From GCA-2698665 sp038101125 (GTDB taxonomy: Bacteria; Pseudomonadota; Gammaproteobacteria; GCA-002705445; GCA-002716945), in assembly GCA_038101125.1 (NCBI GenBank), contig JAYNVZ010000017.1, positions 1 to 23,257 of the forward strand: a stretch of 23,257 nucleotides of DNA. Direction: 5' to 3'. Positions 1 to 7,621 of this stretch are shown here, piece after piece. The translations under genes and the position numbers were made by a program. Position 1 is the first letter of the stretch, and every line of letters starts with the position of its first letter. Under the pieces are notes generated by a model. The model searched no databases. It saw only the letters and a list, made by a program, of their open reading frames with translations, and was not told the origin of the DNA.

Positions 1-118
1 CACCTGTATCCTCTGCTAGTCTTTGTACTTGCTCATCAACATAGTAATGAGCAATAATTTTAGCATTATTTTTTAAAAGTAATTGTTTAATGCTTATAAG
101 ATGATCTGTATAACTCAT
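1..118 (-). CDS. nadA: Quinolinate synthase NadA, N-terminal fragment (runs off the window)
   Basis: Only the first 39 codons are present; the gene continues past position 1. The peptide begins MSYTDHLISIKQLL and contains KIIAHYYVDEQVQRLAEDTG, which matches the N-terminal NadA signature (AHYY, then a short acidic stretch and LAE-TG). NadA is the [4Fe-4S] enzyme that condenses iminoaspartate with dihydroxyacetone phosphate to make quinolinate in de novo NAD synthesis. The ATG lies 2 bp after the aspS stop, so the gene is probably translated from the fmdB-aspS transcript. The start gives a shorter N-terminus than E. coli NadA. The Fe-S cysteines lie outside the window and cannot be checked. Confidence 0.85.
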   Translation of the reverse strand, partial: MSYTDHLISIKQLLLKNNAKIIAHYYVDEQVQRLAEDTG

Positions 119-120
119 AA

Positions 121-1959
121 TTATTTTTTAGGTTTTATAGATGAAATTGATAGCTCTTTAAGTTGTTCATTATTATATTGGTCAATTTTATTTTTAACTA
201 AGTTTATTNNNNNNNNNNNNNNNNNNNNNNNNNNNNNNNNAACATCAGACGGAGCATCGGTCATCAAACATGATGATGACTGTGTTTTTGGAAAAGCAAT
301 TGTATCTCTTATGGAGTCTAGTTTGAGTAAAAGCATTACAATTCTATCAATGCCAAATGCAATACCTCCATGTGGAGGACACCCATAAGATAAAGCTTTA
401 AGAAAGAATCCAAATTTAGAATTCATATCTTCTTCTTCTATTTTTAGGAGTTCAAAAATTTTCATTTGGACATCCTTAGAATGAATACGTATCGAGCCTC
501 CGCCGATTTCATTACCATTTAAAATGAGATCATAGGCTCTTGAATTGATTGAATAAATGTCATCATTTGATGAAAGATCATCTGAGTTAAGTGGTGCTGT
601 GAATGGGTGATGTATAGAGGTAGGTTCTCCATTTGAGTCTTTTTCAAATAAAGGATAATCTAAAACCCACAAAAATTTCCAGTTGTCCTCTATAAGATTT
701 AATTGAACTCCAAGTTTTTTAATGAGGGCAGCCATAGAATCATTAACAATATCTTTTTGATCAGCAGAAAAGAATATCAAATCTCCATCAGTAGCATTTA
801 CATGATTTAATATATTTTTAATTACATCTTCATCTAAAAATTTTTTGATAGGAGAAATAATCCCAGCATCTAAATCATTAACATTTTCACATTTGAAATA
901 TGCTAAACCCTTCGCACCAAAATTCTTAACTAAATCAGTCAAATCATCAATATCTTTTCTAGAAAGAGATATTCCATTTGGCACTCTTAACGCCGTAATT
1001 CTAGAATCAGTATTATTCACATGATCTGAGAAAACTTTAAACTCAACATCACTAACAATATCTTTGATATCAATCAGATTTAGTGGATTACGTAGATCAG
1101 GTTTATCGCAACCGTAACTTCTAATTGCGTCACTAAAAGACATTCTCTCGAAAATTAATTCTTCTTTGAAATTCATCAGATCTTTAAAAATCTTATTACA
1201 CAGACCCTCTACAAGAGTTATTACGTCCTCTTCATCTACAAATGAAGCTTCAACATCCAACTGAGTAAACTCTGGTTGTCTATCAGATCTGAGATCCTCA
1301 TCTCTAAAACATTTTGCAATTTGAAAATACTTATCGATACCGCCAATCATAAGTGTTTGTTTAAAAAGCTGTGGTGATTGTGGTAATGCAAAAAACTTTC
1401 TTTCGTGAACTCTGCTAGGTACTAAATAATCTCTTGCACCTTCAGGTGTTGTCTTAGTTAGTATAGGTGTTTCTATATCTATAAAATCATTTGAATAAAA
1501 ATATTCCCTAATTGATGCTATTAATTTTGACCTAAACCTTATGTTTTTTTGCATAATATTGTTTCTGAGGTCAAGATATCTATATTGTAATCTTTGATCC
1601 TCATTGACATTAATATCATTTATTTTAAACGGTGGGTTATCAGACTTATTTAATATATCCATTGATGAAACTATAATCTCTATAGATCCCGATGCTATTT
1701 CAGAATTTATTGCTCCCTCAAGTCGAGGACTAACAGTTCCTTCTATACAAATCACATACTCTGATCTTATTGACTCAGCTAGTTTAAAAAGACCTTGATC
1801 GTCAGGATTAAAGACCAACTGAACAATACCTGTATGATCACGTAAATCAATAAAAATAATTCCACCGTGATCACGACGCTTAGCCACCCAGCCAAAGACT
1901 TTGACAGTATTTTTGATATGTTTGTCATTAACTTCATTACAATAGTAACGTTTCATCAT
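121..1959 (-). CDS. aspS: Aspartyl-tRNA synthetase (bacterial type, probably non-discriminating)
   Basis: This class IIb synthetase charges tRNA with aspartate in the cytoplasm. An N-terminal OB-fold anticodon-binding domain (about 1-110) is followed by the class II catalytic core: ALPQSPQLFKQ, motif 2 FRDEDLRSDRQPEFTQLD, and motif 3 GIAFGIDRIVML near the C-terminus. A bacterial GAD insertion domain lies in between. Length is about 612 residues, slightly long for the family. The frame is open from a GTG at 1965, but I prefer the ATG at 1959: an AGGA at 1970-1973 is better spaced for it and MMKRYYCNEVN matches the usual N-terminus. The loop RRDHGG carries His31, and Gly82 lies in the second specificity region; this pair is typical of non-discriminating AspRS. 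A 32-N gap (209-240) falls in the C-terminal tail, which looks about 20 residues longer than usual. The stop is 2 bp before nadA. Confidence 0.97.
   Translation of the reverse strand: MMKRYYCNEVNDKHIKNTVKVFGWVAKRRDHGGIIFIDLRDHTGIVQLVFNPDDQGLFKLAESIRSEYVICIEGTVSPRLEGAINSEIASGSIEIIVSSMDILNKSDNPPFKINDINVNEDQRLQYRYLDLRNNIMQKNIRFRSKLIASIREYFYSNDFIDIETPILTKTTPEGARDYLVPSRVHERKFFALPQSPQLFKQTLMIGGIDKYFQIAKCFRDEDLRSDRQPEFTQLDVEASFVDEEDVITLVEGLCNKIFKDLMNFKEELIFERMSFSDAIRSYGCDKPDLRNPLNLIDIKDIVSDVEFKVFSDHVNNTDSRITALRVPNGISLSRKDIDDLTDLVKNFGAKGLAYFKCENVNDLDAGIISPIKKFLDEDVIKNILNHVNATDGDLIFFSADQKDIVNDSMAALIKKLGVQLNLIEDNWKFLWVLDYPLFEKDSNGEPTSIHHPFTAPLNSDDLSSNDDIYSINSRAYDLILNGNEIGGGSIRIHSKDVQMKIFELLKIEEEDMNSKFGFFLKALSYGCPPHGGIAFGIDRIVMLLLKLDSIRDTIAFPKTQSSSCLMTDAPSDVXXXXXXXXXXXINLVKNKIDQYNNEQLKELSISSIKPKK
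209..240. other. Assembly gap (32 N) inside aspS
   Basis: Thirty-two undetermined bases lie in the 3' part of aspS. The reading frame stays open across the gap at the stated length, so the gap size may be right, but the C-terminal tail of AspRS cannot be read here. Confidence 0.98.
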
Positions 1960-1975
1960 TTTCACTTTTTCCTAA

Positions 1976-2200
1976 TTATTTTTCAGATGTATTCGATTTA
2001 GGTTTATCATCAGATTTCTTTTTCTTGAAATCAGTTTCATACCATCCAGAACCTTTGAGTCTAAAGCCTGATGAAGATATTAGTTTTTTAACCTTGCCTT
2101 TGCTACAAACTTTGCAGACATCTATATCTTTATCAGATATTTTCTGAAAATGTTCAAATATCGAACCACAATCTTGGCATTTATATTCGTAAATTGGCAT
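1976..2200 (-). CDS. FmdB-type zinc-ribbon regulatory-like protein
   Basis: This is a 74-residue protein starting MPIYEYKCQDCG, the hallmark of the FmdB/CxxC_CxxC_SSSS family. Two CxxC pairs (C8/C11 and C29/C32) should bind one zinc. They are followed by KKLISSSGFRLKGSGWYETD, also typical of the family, and a lysine-rich acidic tail. The frame is open to an ATG at 2218, but the six extra residues do not match the family, so the ATG at 2200 was chosen. The biochemical role of the family is not established. Its position directly upstream of aspS (about 16 bp) is common in proteobacteria and suggests cotranscription with aspS and nadA. Confidence 0.9.
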   Translation of the reverse strand: MPIYEYKCQDCGSIFEHFQKISDKDIDVCKVCSKGKVKKLISSSGFRLKGSGWYETDFKKKKSDDKPKSNTSEK

Positions 2201-2238
2201 ATATTTGTATTTCAGCAATAGCGTTAATTCTTTATAGT

Positions 2239-2244
2239 ATTATA
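2239..2244 (-). promoter_or_regulatory. Candidate -10 box for the fmdB-aspS-nadA transcript
   Basis: The minus strand reads TATAAT here, about 38 bp upstream of the fmdB ATG at 2200. This implies a start near 2232 and a leader of about 30 nt. No convincing -35 element is visible; a T-rich tract lies just upstream. It is back to back with the cytochrome promoter in the 104-bp divergent gap. Confidence 0.45.
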
Positions 2245-2281
2245 CAAAAAAAATGAAGTTTTATCTCGCATAAATATAGTG

Positions 2282-2287
2282 TATAAT
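2282..2287 (+). promoter_or_regulatory. Candidate -10 box for the cytochrome c pair
   Basis: A perfect TATAAT lies 17 bp before the ATG at 2305, predicting an RNA start near 2294 and a very short leader of about 11 nt. The -35 region is weak (TTTATC at 2260-2265). No Shine-Dalgarno sequence fits in the leader, and an in-frame TAG at 2299-2301 rules out an earlier start. Confidence 0.55.
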
Positions 2288-2304
2288 CCTCGCTTAAATA
2301 GACT

Positions 2305-2619
2305 ATGAAATCAATATATAAATTAATAACACTACCAATTATGATATTATTTGCTTCTGCGGGTATGACTGATACTCCACTTCCAGGCAAAGATAAAGCA
2401 GAAACTTGCCTTGGTTGTCATGCTATAGAGGGTTATAACAATGTCTATCCAACCTATAAGGTCCCTAAAGTAGCGGGACAAAATGCTGATTACATCATTT
2501 CTGCTCTTAAATCTTATCGTAATAAAGACAGAGTTCATGAGACAATGCATGCGAATGCCTCTGCACTAACAGATCAAGATATAATCGACATAGCTAAATA
2601 CTTCGAGTCACTCAAATGA
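2305..2619 (+). CDS. Class I monoheme cytochrome c, periplasmic (cytochrome c4/c553-like domain)
   Basis: This is a 104-residue secreted protein. A hydrophobic signal peptide (about 1-20) is followed by one heme-attachment site, CLGCH (C35, C38, H39). The likely distal ligand is Met81 in ETMHANASALTDQDI; the downstream TDQDI helix is typical of the c4/c553 family. It should carry single electrons in the periplasm, probably toward a terminal oxidase; the partner is not visible here. It shares a 4-bp ATGA overlap with the next cytochrome gene, so the two are translationally coupled. The pair resembles the two halves of diheme cytochrome c4 made as separate proteins. The start is fixed by an in-frame stop just upstream. 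Confidence 0.88.
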   Translation: MKSIYKLITLPIMILFASAGMTDTPLPGKDKAETCLGCHAIEGYNNVYPTYKVPKVAGQNADYIISALKSYRNKDRVHETMHANASALTDQDIIDIAKYFESLK

Positions 2620-2942
2620 AAATAATTAAAGTCCTATTAATAATACTTACAATACCTTTATCTATTCAAAACGTAGTCGCAGATTATAATGCAGGTCAAG
2701 AGAAATCACAGGTCTGCGCAGGTTGTCATGGCGCTGATGGTAATTCACAAATTACTATGTATCCAAGGTTAGCTGGGCAACATAGAGATTATTTGGTTTA
2801 TGCATTAGAGGGCTATAGGTCTGGGGATCGTAAAAACGCTATTATGAGTGGTTTTGCTAAAGGATTATCAGATCAAGATATTCGAGATTTATCTGAGTAT
2901 TATTCGATGCAAAAAGGATTAAAAACTCTACCCAAAAAATAA
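2616..2942 (+). CDS. Class I monoheme cytochrome c, periplasmic (cytochrome c553/c4-like)
   Basis: This is a 108-residue protein with a clear signal peptide (about 1-23, cleavage after VVA). The heme site is CAGCH (C34, C37, H38), followed by GADGNS and the motif YPRLAGQHRDYL. Met77 in NAIMSGFAKGLSDQDI is the probable sixth ligand. The region after the heme site (LAGQ, the Y-L-Y-L repeat, LSDQDI) closely follows cytochrome c4/c553 domains. It starts inside the stop of the preceding cytochrome gene and presumably shares its promoter. Its stop lies 1 bp from the stop of the convergent RND gene, leaving no room for a terminator. The redox partner is unknown. Confidence 0.9.
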   Translation: MKIIKVLLIILTIPLSIQNVVADYNAGQEKSQVCAGCHGADGNSQITMYPRLAGQHRDYLVYALEGYRSGDRKNAIMSGFAKGLSDQDIRDLSEYYSMQKGLKTLPKK

Positions 2943-2943
2943 T

Positions 2944-5900
2944 TTATAGTTTCTTAGATTCAATTGATCTATATAATGCCGGGACCAAATAAAGAGTTAT
3001 AAGTGACGATAAACCAATTCCCCCAAGAACAACGATTGCCATAGCATATCTGCTTTCAGCTCCTGCTCCACTACTAAGAACGAGAGGTAGTGCTCCAAGC
3101 ATTGTAGATAAGGTAGTCATTAGCACAGGTCTGAGTCTAATAAGAGATGATTCAAAAATTGCTTCTTCAATATTCTTGCCTTCTTTTCTAAGCTGGTTAG
3201 CAAATTCTACTACCAAAATACCATTTTTTGTGATCAAACCCACCAACATCAAAAAACCGATTTGACTATAAACATTTATAGATGTCCCTGTTAAAAAAAT
3301 TGTATAAAGACCGGCTGTTAAGGCTATTGGTACTGTAAATATTATTGCCAATGGTCTTCTAAAACTTTCAAACTGTGCAGCTAATACTAAATAAACTATC
3401 AGTATTGCAAACAAAATAGTTATCTCTAAGCTATTACCTGACTCAAAATATTCTTTCGAGGATCCACTATAAGAAATCTTAGCATTAGCAGGCAACGATG
3501 TCTTAGCAAGATTAGTAACATCCTTTAGCGCATCACCAAGAGGGTATCCAGGTGCCAAAGATGCAGAAAATATTGTTGACGGCATTCGATTAATCCTTTG
3601 TAAACTTAAGCTTGTAGATGTTTGCTGAGATTTTACTAAATTAGAGAGTGGTATCAGAGATGATTTAGATGACTTAATATAAATATTATCTAAGCTATTT
3701 AAGTTAACTCTGAATTTTTCATCGGCTTGCAAAATCACATTATATGTCAAACCATCTTTAGAAAAAGTTGTGACTTTATTTGATGCAAGCAACGTCTCCA
3801 TAGTTCTTGCAATTGACTCAGCAGAAACACCTAGTTCATAAGCTTTATCTCTATCAATCTGTAAATTTAGCCTAGGGTTAGATATTTTATAATCTATATT
3901 TTGGTTCTTTAGATTCAAGCTAGAAGATTCTTTAATGAGAATATTGCCCCAATTATTGATTTCTTCATAATTATTTCCACTTATAACAACTTGAACTGGA
4001 GGTTTAAATCTACTTCCGCCAAGACTAGGTGGATTTATGGCAAATATTCTAGCCCCAGGTATAGAAAGAAGCTTAGGAAATATTTCTCGAACTATTTTTT
4101 TTTGGTGTCTCCTATCATCCCAGCCTGTCAAGGTTGTGAACATAAATGCTGAATTTACAGCTCCAGGTCTTCCGGAAAACCCTGGAGCTACAATAGAAAA
4201 TATTGTAGATATTTCTCCATTTTCAGAATACTGCTCTAGAGTTTTTTCAACTTGTTTCACGATTGAATCAGTATAATCAAGTGTTGCGCCTTCAGGACCG
4301 GATACAGAGATAATAAAAATACCTCTATCTTCAGTTGGTGCAAGTTCTTTTTGAATAACCTGAAATAAAAACACTGCAACTACTATCATAAGCATAGAAG
4401 ATATATATACTTTCTTAGGATTATCTTGAGATGCTTTTAATGAGTTCTTATAAAATTTTCTAAATTTTGTTATTAGCGTGGGCTCATAGTCTTTCTTAAT
4501 TTGGGGTTTTATTAGTTTTGAGCATAACATAGGAGTTAAGGTAAGAGCCACAATACTGGAAAAGATTACGGCGAAAGATAATACAACGCCAAATTCAATA
4601 AATAGTCTCCCGGTTTTACCGTCCATGAAAGATAAAGGTAGAAAAACACTTATTAAAACCAAAGTAGTTGCAATAACTACAAAAGTTATTTGTTTAGCGC
4701 CTAGTACCGATGCTACTTTTGGTGATTCTCCATTGTCTAAACGACGTTTTATATTTTCAAGAACCACAATAGAATCATCAACAATTAATCCTATGGCAAG
4801 CACTAAAGCTAAAAAAGTTAATACATTTAATGAATATCCTAGAGCATAAATTACATATAATGTAGATATCAGCGATACTGGTATAGTAATCGCAGGTATA
4901 AATGTAGCTGAAGCAGTAGATAAAAAATAATATATTACCGCGATAACCATAAGCATCGAAATTATCAGAGCAAAATTAACTTCAGAGATAGATTCTTCAA
5001 CAAATACAGATTGATCATAACCTATGAACATATCAATGTTTTCAGGTAAAGACGGTCTAATTAGCTCAAGTTCATCTTTAACTGCTTTAGTTACCTTCAA
5101 TACGTTTGATTTTGTCTGACGTACAATTCCAAGTCCAATGGCATTATCGCCATTAGCTCTTAAAAAACCTCTCTTGCTCTCTGCGCCTATAACAATATCT
5201 GATATGTCTCCTAGTCTAATCTTTTTATTATCATAATTTTTAATAACAATATCTTTGAACATATTTATTTCAGATAACTTAGATTTTACCTGTATACCTA
5301 TTTCTGTCTCTGTAGACTCAAGTCTCCCAGCAGGTTTTTCAATATTCTCTTTTTTTATAGATGATAGGACATCATCTACAGTAATTTTTCTTGATGACAT
5401 TTTATCTGGGTCTAGCCAGATTCTTATAGCATATTTTCTCTCCCCACCAACAGTAACAGAAGCAACACCAGGCAAGATTGATAGTCTATCAATTATATTT
5501 CTATCTAGATAATCATTTAATTGGATGGTGTCTAACTGTTTACTTGTAAAACCTACCCATAAAACAGCTCTTGCATCTGTGTCTGACTTGGCTACTCTTG
5601 GTTTATCAGAATCAATTGGGAGTCGAGGCGAAGCTCTTGAAACTTTCTCTCTAACATCATTTGCTGCTGACTCCATGTCTCTCGAGAGATTAAACTCGAT
5701 TCTAATACTTGATAGCTCGTCTTTACTTTCAGACTTTATCTCTTTGATGTTTGAAATGCCTGCAAGAGAATCCTCAAGAATCTGCGTAATATCCCTCTCG
5801 ACTATTTCAGCGGATGCACCTCTATATACTGTACTTACAGTGACAACAGGTTTATCAATATCCGGATACTCTCTAATACTAATTTTGTCATAAGATACTA

Positions 5901-5976
5901 GACCAACAAGAACTAGAAATAGACTTATAACTGTAGCTAAAACAGGTCGATTAACTGTAATTTCAGATATATGCAT
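2944..5976 (-). CDS. RND-family efflux transporter, HAE-1 (AcrB/MexF-like) permease
   Basis: This is a full-length 1010-residue inner-membrane proton antiporter. It has TM1 at about 10-30, a first large periplasmic loop (about 31-330), TM2-TM6, a second large loop, and TM8-TM12 at the C-terminus. The proton-relay pair Asp400-Asp401 lies in TM4 (GLIVDDSIVVLENIK), and TM10 carries the conserved Lys in GLITKNGILVVEFANQ. The motif SIREYPDIDKPVVTV is typical of HAE-1 pumps for hydrophobic or amphiphilic compounds. The substrate cannot be told from sequence. It is the last gene of rluD-pgeF-adaptor-pump and starts 1 bp after the adaptor stop. No outer-membrane factor gene is present in the window. 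It converges with the cytochrome genes with 1 bp between stops. Confidence 0.95.
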   Translation of the reverse strand: MHISEITVNRPVLATVISLFLVLVGLVSYDKISIREYPDIDKPVVTVSTVYRGASAEIVERDITQILEDSLAGISNIKEIKSESKDELSSIRIEFNLSRDMESAANDVREKVSRASPRLPIDSDKPRVAKSDTDARAVLWVGFTSKQLDTIQLNDYLDRNIIDRLSILPGVASVTVGGERKYAIRIWLDPDKMSSRKITVDDVLSSIKKENIEKPAGRLESTETEIGIQVKSKLSEINMFKDIVIKNYDNKKIRLGDISDIVIGAESKRGFLRANGDNAIGLGIVRQTKSNVLKVTKAVKDELELIRPSLPENIDMFIGYDQSVFVEESISEVNFALIISMLMVIAVIYYFLSTASATFIPAITIPVSLISTLYVIYALGYSLNVLTFLALVLAIGLIVDDSIVVLENIKRRLDNGESPKVASVLGAKQITFVVIATTLVLISVFLPLSFMDGKTGRLFIEFGVVLSFAVIFSSIVALTLTPMLCSKLIKPQIKKDYEPTLITKFRKFYKNSLKASQDNPKKVYISSMLMIVVAVFLFQVIQKELAPTEDRGIFIISVSGPEGATLDYTDSIVKQVEKTLEQYSENGEISTIFSIVAPGFSGRPGAVNSAFMFTTLTGWDDRRHQKKIVREIFPKLLSIPGARIFAINPPSLGGSRFKPPVQVVISGNNYEEINNWGNILIKESSSLNLKNQNIDYKISNPRLNLQIDRDKAYELGVSAESIARTMETLLASNKVTTFSKDGLTYNVILQADEKFRVNLNSLDNIYIKSSKSSLIPLSNLVKSQQTSTSLSLQRINRMPSTIFSASLAPGYPLGDALKDVTNLAKTSLPANAKISYSGSSKEYFESGNSLEITILFAILIVYLVLAAQFESFRRPLAIIFTVPIALTAGLYTIFLTGTSINVYSQIGFLMLVGLITKNGILVVEFANQLRKEGKNIEEAIFESSLIRLRPVLMTTLSTMLGALPLVLSSGAGAESRYAMAIVVLGGIGLSSLITLYLVPALYRSIESKKL

Positions 5977-5977
5977 T

Positions 5978-6892
5978 TTAATTTAGAATCTTAATTTTAG
6001 AACCATCTTTTAATTTTTCTTGGCCCATATAAATAACTATATCATTATTGCTAAGACCTGACTTAATCTCAATTGAAGAATTAGCTTTTATTCCTATTTG
6101 CACCTCAGTCAATTTTGCTGTGTCTTTATCGACTTTATATACAAAATGTTTCTCATTTATACTTAAGAGAGATTCCTCAGGGATTAATATTGCATTAGCA
6201 TTCTCTTCTAAAAATATATCTACTTTCATTAATAATCCAGGTTTTAAAACATTAGACTTATTATCTATTAAGGCATATGCCTCTATTGTTCGAGTCTGAG
6301 TATCAATCCTAGTGTCGACGAATTTAAGATCACCATAATACTCATAATTAGGTAAATTATCAGAGGTCACCAAAAATGATAGTTTTTTCGATAGATATGG
6401 CATTAACCTTTCTGGTAAATCTAGTGGCAGCTTCATGACATTGAAATTATCTAACGATGTTAGTAGATCGCCTTTTGAAACATTTTGACTAGATTTTATT
6501 TTACTAAGACCAATAACACCCGAAAAAGGTGCATGAATTTTCGTAGAGCCCACTTTATCAGACGATATTATTGAATAGAGGGGTTGACCTTCTCTTACAA
6601 GTGAGCTCTCTGTAAAAAAAATCTTATCGACTATCCCGTTTACTTTGCTAGTAATATTAACAGATTCATAAGACTCTATTACAGATAGTGCTCTGTAGCT
6701 ATATTGAGCGATATCAATATCAACCGGTACTGCTTTAACTGAGGTAACTCTTGTTTGATTCATGAATTTGCTAAAATACATATATTTCAAATATAAAGAT
6801 GTCGCGCCATAGATTAAACCGATAATAAATAATGATACGAATATTTTAAATAAGCCTAATGACTTAAAATAATTTAATACTTTATTTTGCAT
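5978..6892 (-). CDS. RND periplasmic adaptor (membrane fusion protein) lacking the alpha-hairpin
   Basis: This is a 304-residue partner of the RND pump that follows 1 bp later. An N-terminal anchor lies at about 15-33, with no lipobox. The first half of the lipoyl domain is at about 76-110 (SKVNGIVDKIFFTESSLVREG) and the second half at about 118-150 (IHAPFSGVIGLSKI). Beta-barrel and membrane-proximal domains follow (RTIEAYALIDNKSNVLKPGL; C-terminal IVIYMGQEKLKDG). The two lipoyl halves are joined by only about seven residues, so the alpha-helical hairpin that contacts TolC-type channels in AcrA-like adaptors is absent. Borrelia BesA is a known adaptor of this minimal kind. The start is 3 bp after the pgeF stop, indicating cotranscription. 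The family call is secure; how the pump is coupled to the outer membrane is open. Confidence 0.9.
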   Translation of the reverse strand: MQNKVLNYFKSLGLFKIFVSLFIIGLIYGATSLYLKYMYFSKFMNQTRVTSVKAVPVDIDIAQYSYRALSVIESYESVNITSKVNGIVDKIFFTESSLVREGQPLYSIISSDKVGSTKIHAPFSGVIGLSKIKSSQNVSKGDLLTSLDNFNVMKLPLDLPERLMPYLSKKLSFLVTSDNLPNYEYYGDLKFVDTRIDTQTRTIEAYALIDNKSNVLKPGLLMKVDIFLEENANAILIPEESLLSINEKHFVYKVDKDTAKLTEVQIGIKANSSIEIKSGLSNNDIVIYMGQEKLKDGSKIKILN

Positions 6893-6895
6893 ACA

Positions 6896-7621
6896 CTATT
6901 TTATCCATATTAGAGAAGCAATTCTACCGGTATTATTCTCACCTCGATATGAATAATATAAATTAGAGTTTTGATATGTACACATATCATCTGTGTAGAT
7001 CTTAGTGACGCCCTTACTTTTTAGAAGCATTTTTGCTGCAGATTTTAAATCAAGTTTCCATCGTTCATTGTCATACTTAGTAAATATCTTAGTTGATATC
7101 TTAGAAAGCTTCTTATGAACATCTTCTCTTACAAGATAATTATCAGCGCTGATAGAAGGACCTATCCAACAAATTAAATCCTCAGGATTTTTTGTAAATC
7201 TTGTTACAAATTTTGTTATGATACCATTCGCTAAGCCTCTCCAACCAGCATGTATTACTCCAACTTTTGTTCCCGAAGAATTACAAATAAGGATAGGTAA
7301 ACAATCTGCAGACAGAACAGAGCATGCAAGACCAGGTGTGGAAGTATAACACGCATCACAAACTAAGTCCTTTTTTGAATCTATTACCTTTCTGATATAA
7401 GAACTATGTATTTGTTTCATCCAAACAGGCTCATCTATTAGACCAAGTGTTTTTTTTAACTCTTCCCTATTTTTCCTAACACTAACTCTAGAATCCCCAA
7501 CATCATAACTTAAATTAGAGTGTCCAAATTTATTTTTACTATATCCGCCGATTCTAGTTGTATAACAACAACCTATATTATCTGGGGCACCCCAAGATAT
7601 TTTTTTAATTTGTATTGGCAT
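6896..7621 (-). CDS. pgeF: Peptidoglycan editing factor PgeF (YfiH/DUF152, laccase-domain protein)
   Basis: This is a 241-residue cytoplasmic enzyme of the YfiH family. The conserved zinc-site residues fall where E. coli has them: His72 in QIHSS, Cys107 in SADCLPI and His124 in GVIHAGWRGL. The family has been described as polyphenol oxidase or purine nucleoside phosphorylase. In E. coli, PgeF corrects wrongly incorporated residues in peptidoglycan precursors. The frame is open to a TTG at 7636, but the ATG at 7621 has a good Shine-Dalgarno sequence (GAGGA, 7630-7634, 8-nt spacing). The gene overlaps the end of rluD by 17 bp, the usual rluD-pgeF pairing of Gammaproteobacteria. Confidence 0.94.
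   Translation of the reverse strand: MPIQIKKISWGAPDNIGCCYTTRIGGYSKNKFGHSNLSYDVGDSRVSVRKNREELKKTLGLIDEPVWMKQIHSSYIRKVIDSKKDLVCDACYTSTPGLACSVLSADCLPILICNSSGTKVGVIHAGWRGLANGIITKFVTRFTKNPEDLICWIGPSISADNYLVREDVHKKLSKISTKIFTKYDNERWKLDLKSAAKMLLKSKGVTKIYTDDMCTYQNSNLYYSYRGENNTGRIASLIWIK

Noticed and set aside
83..388. A plus-strand frame across the first N gap
   Set aside because: It runs through undetermined bases and is antisense to the conserved C-terminal part of aspS.
4037..5893. Several open frames of 74-122 codons on the plus strand opposite the RND gene
   Set aside because: They lie antisense to a full-length conserved transporter, have no recognisable domains or ribosome sites, and reflect the codon bias of the real gene.
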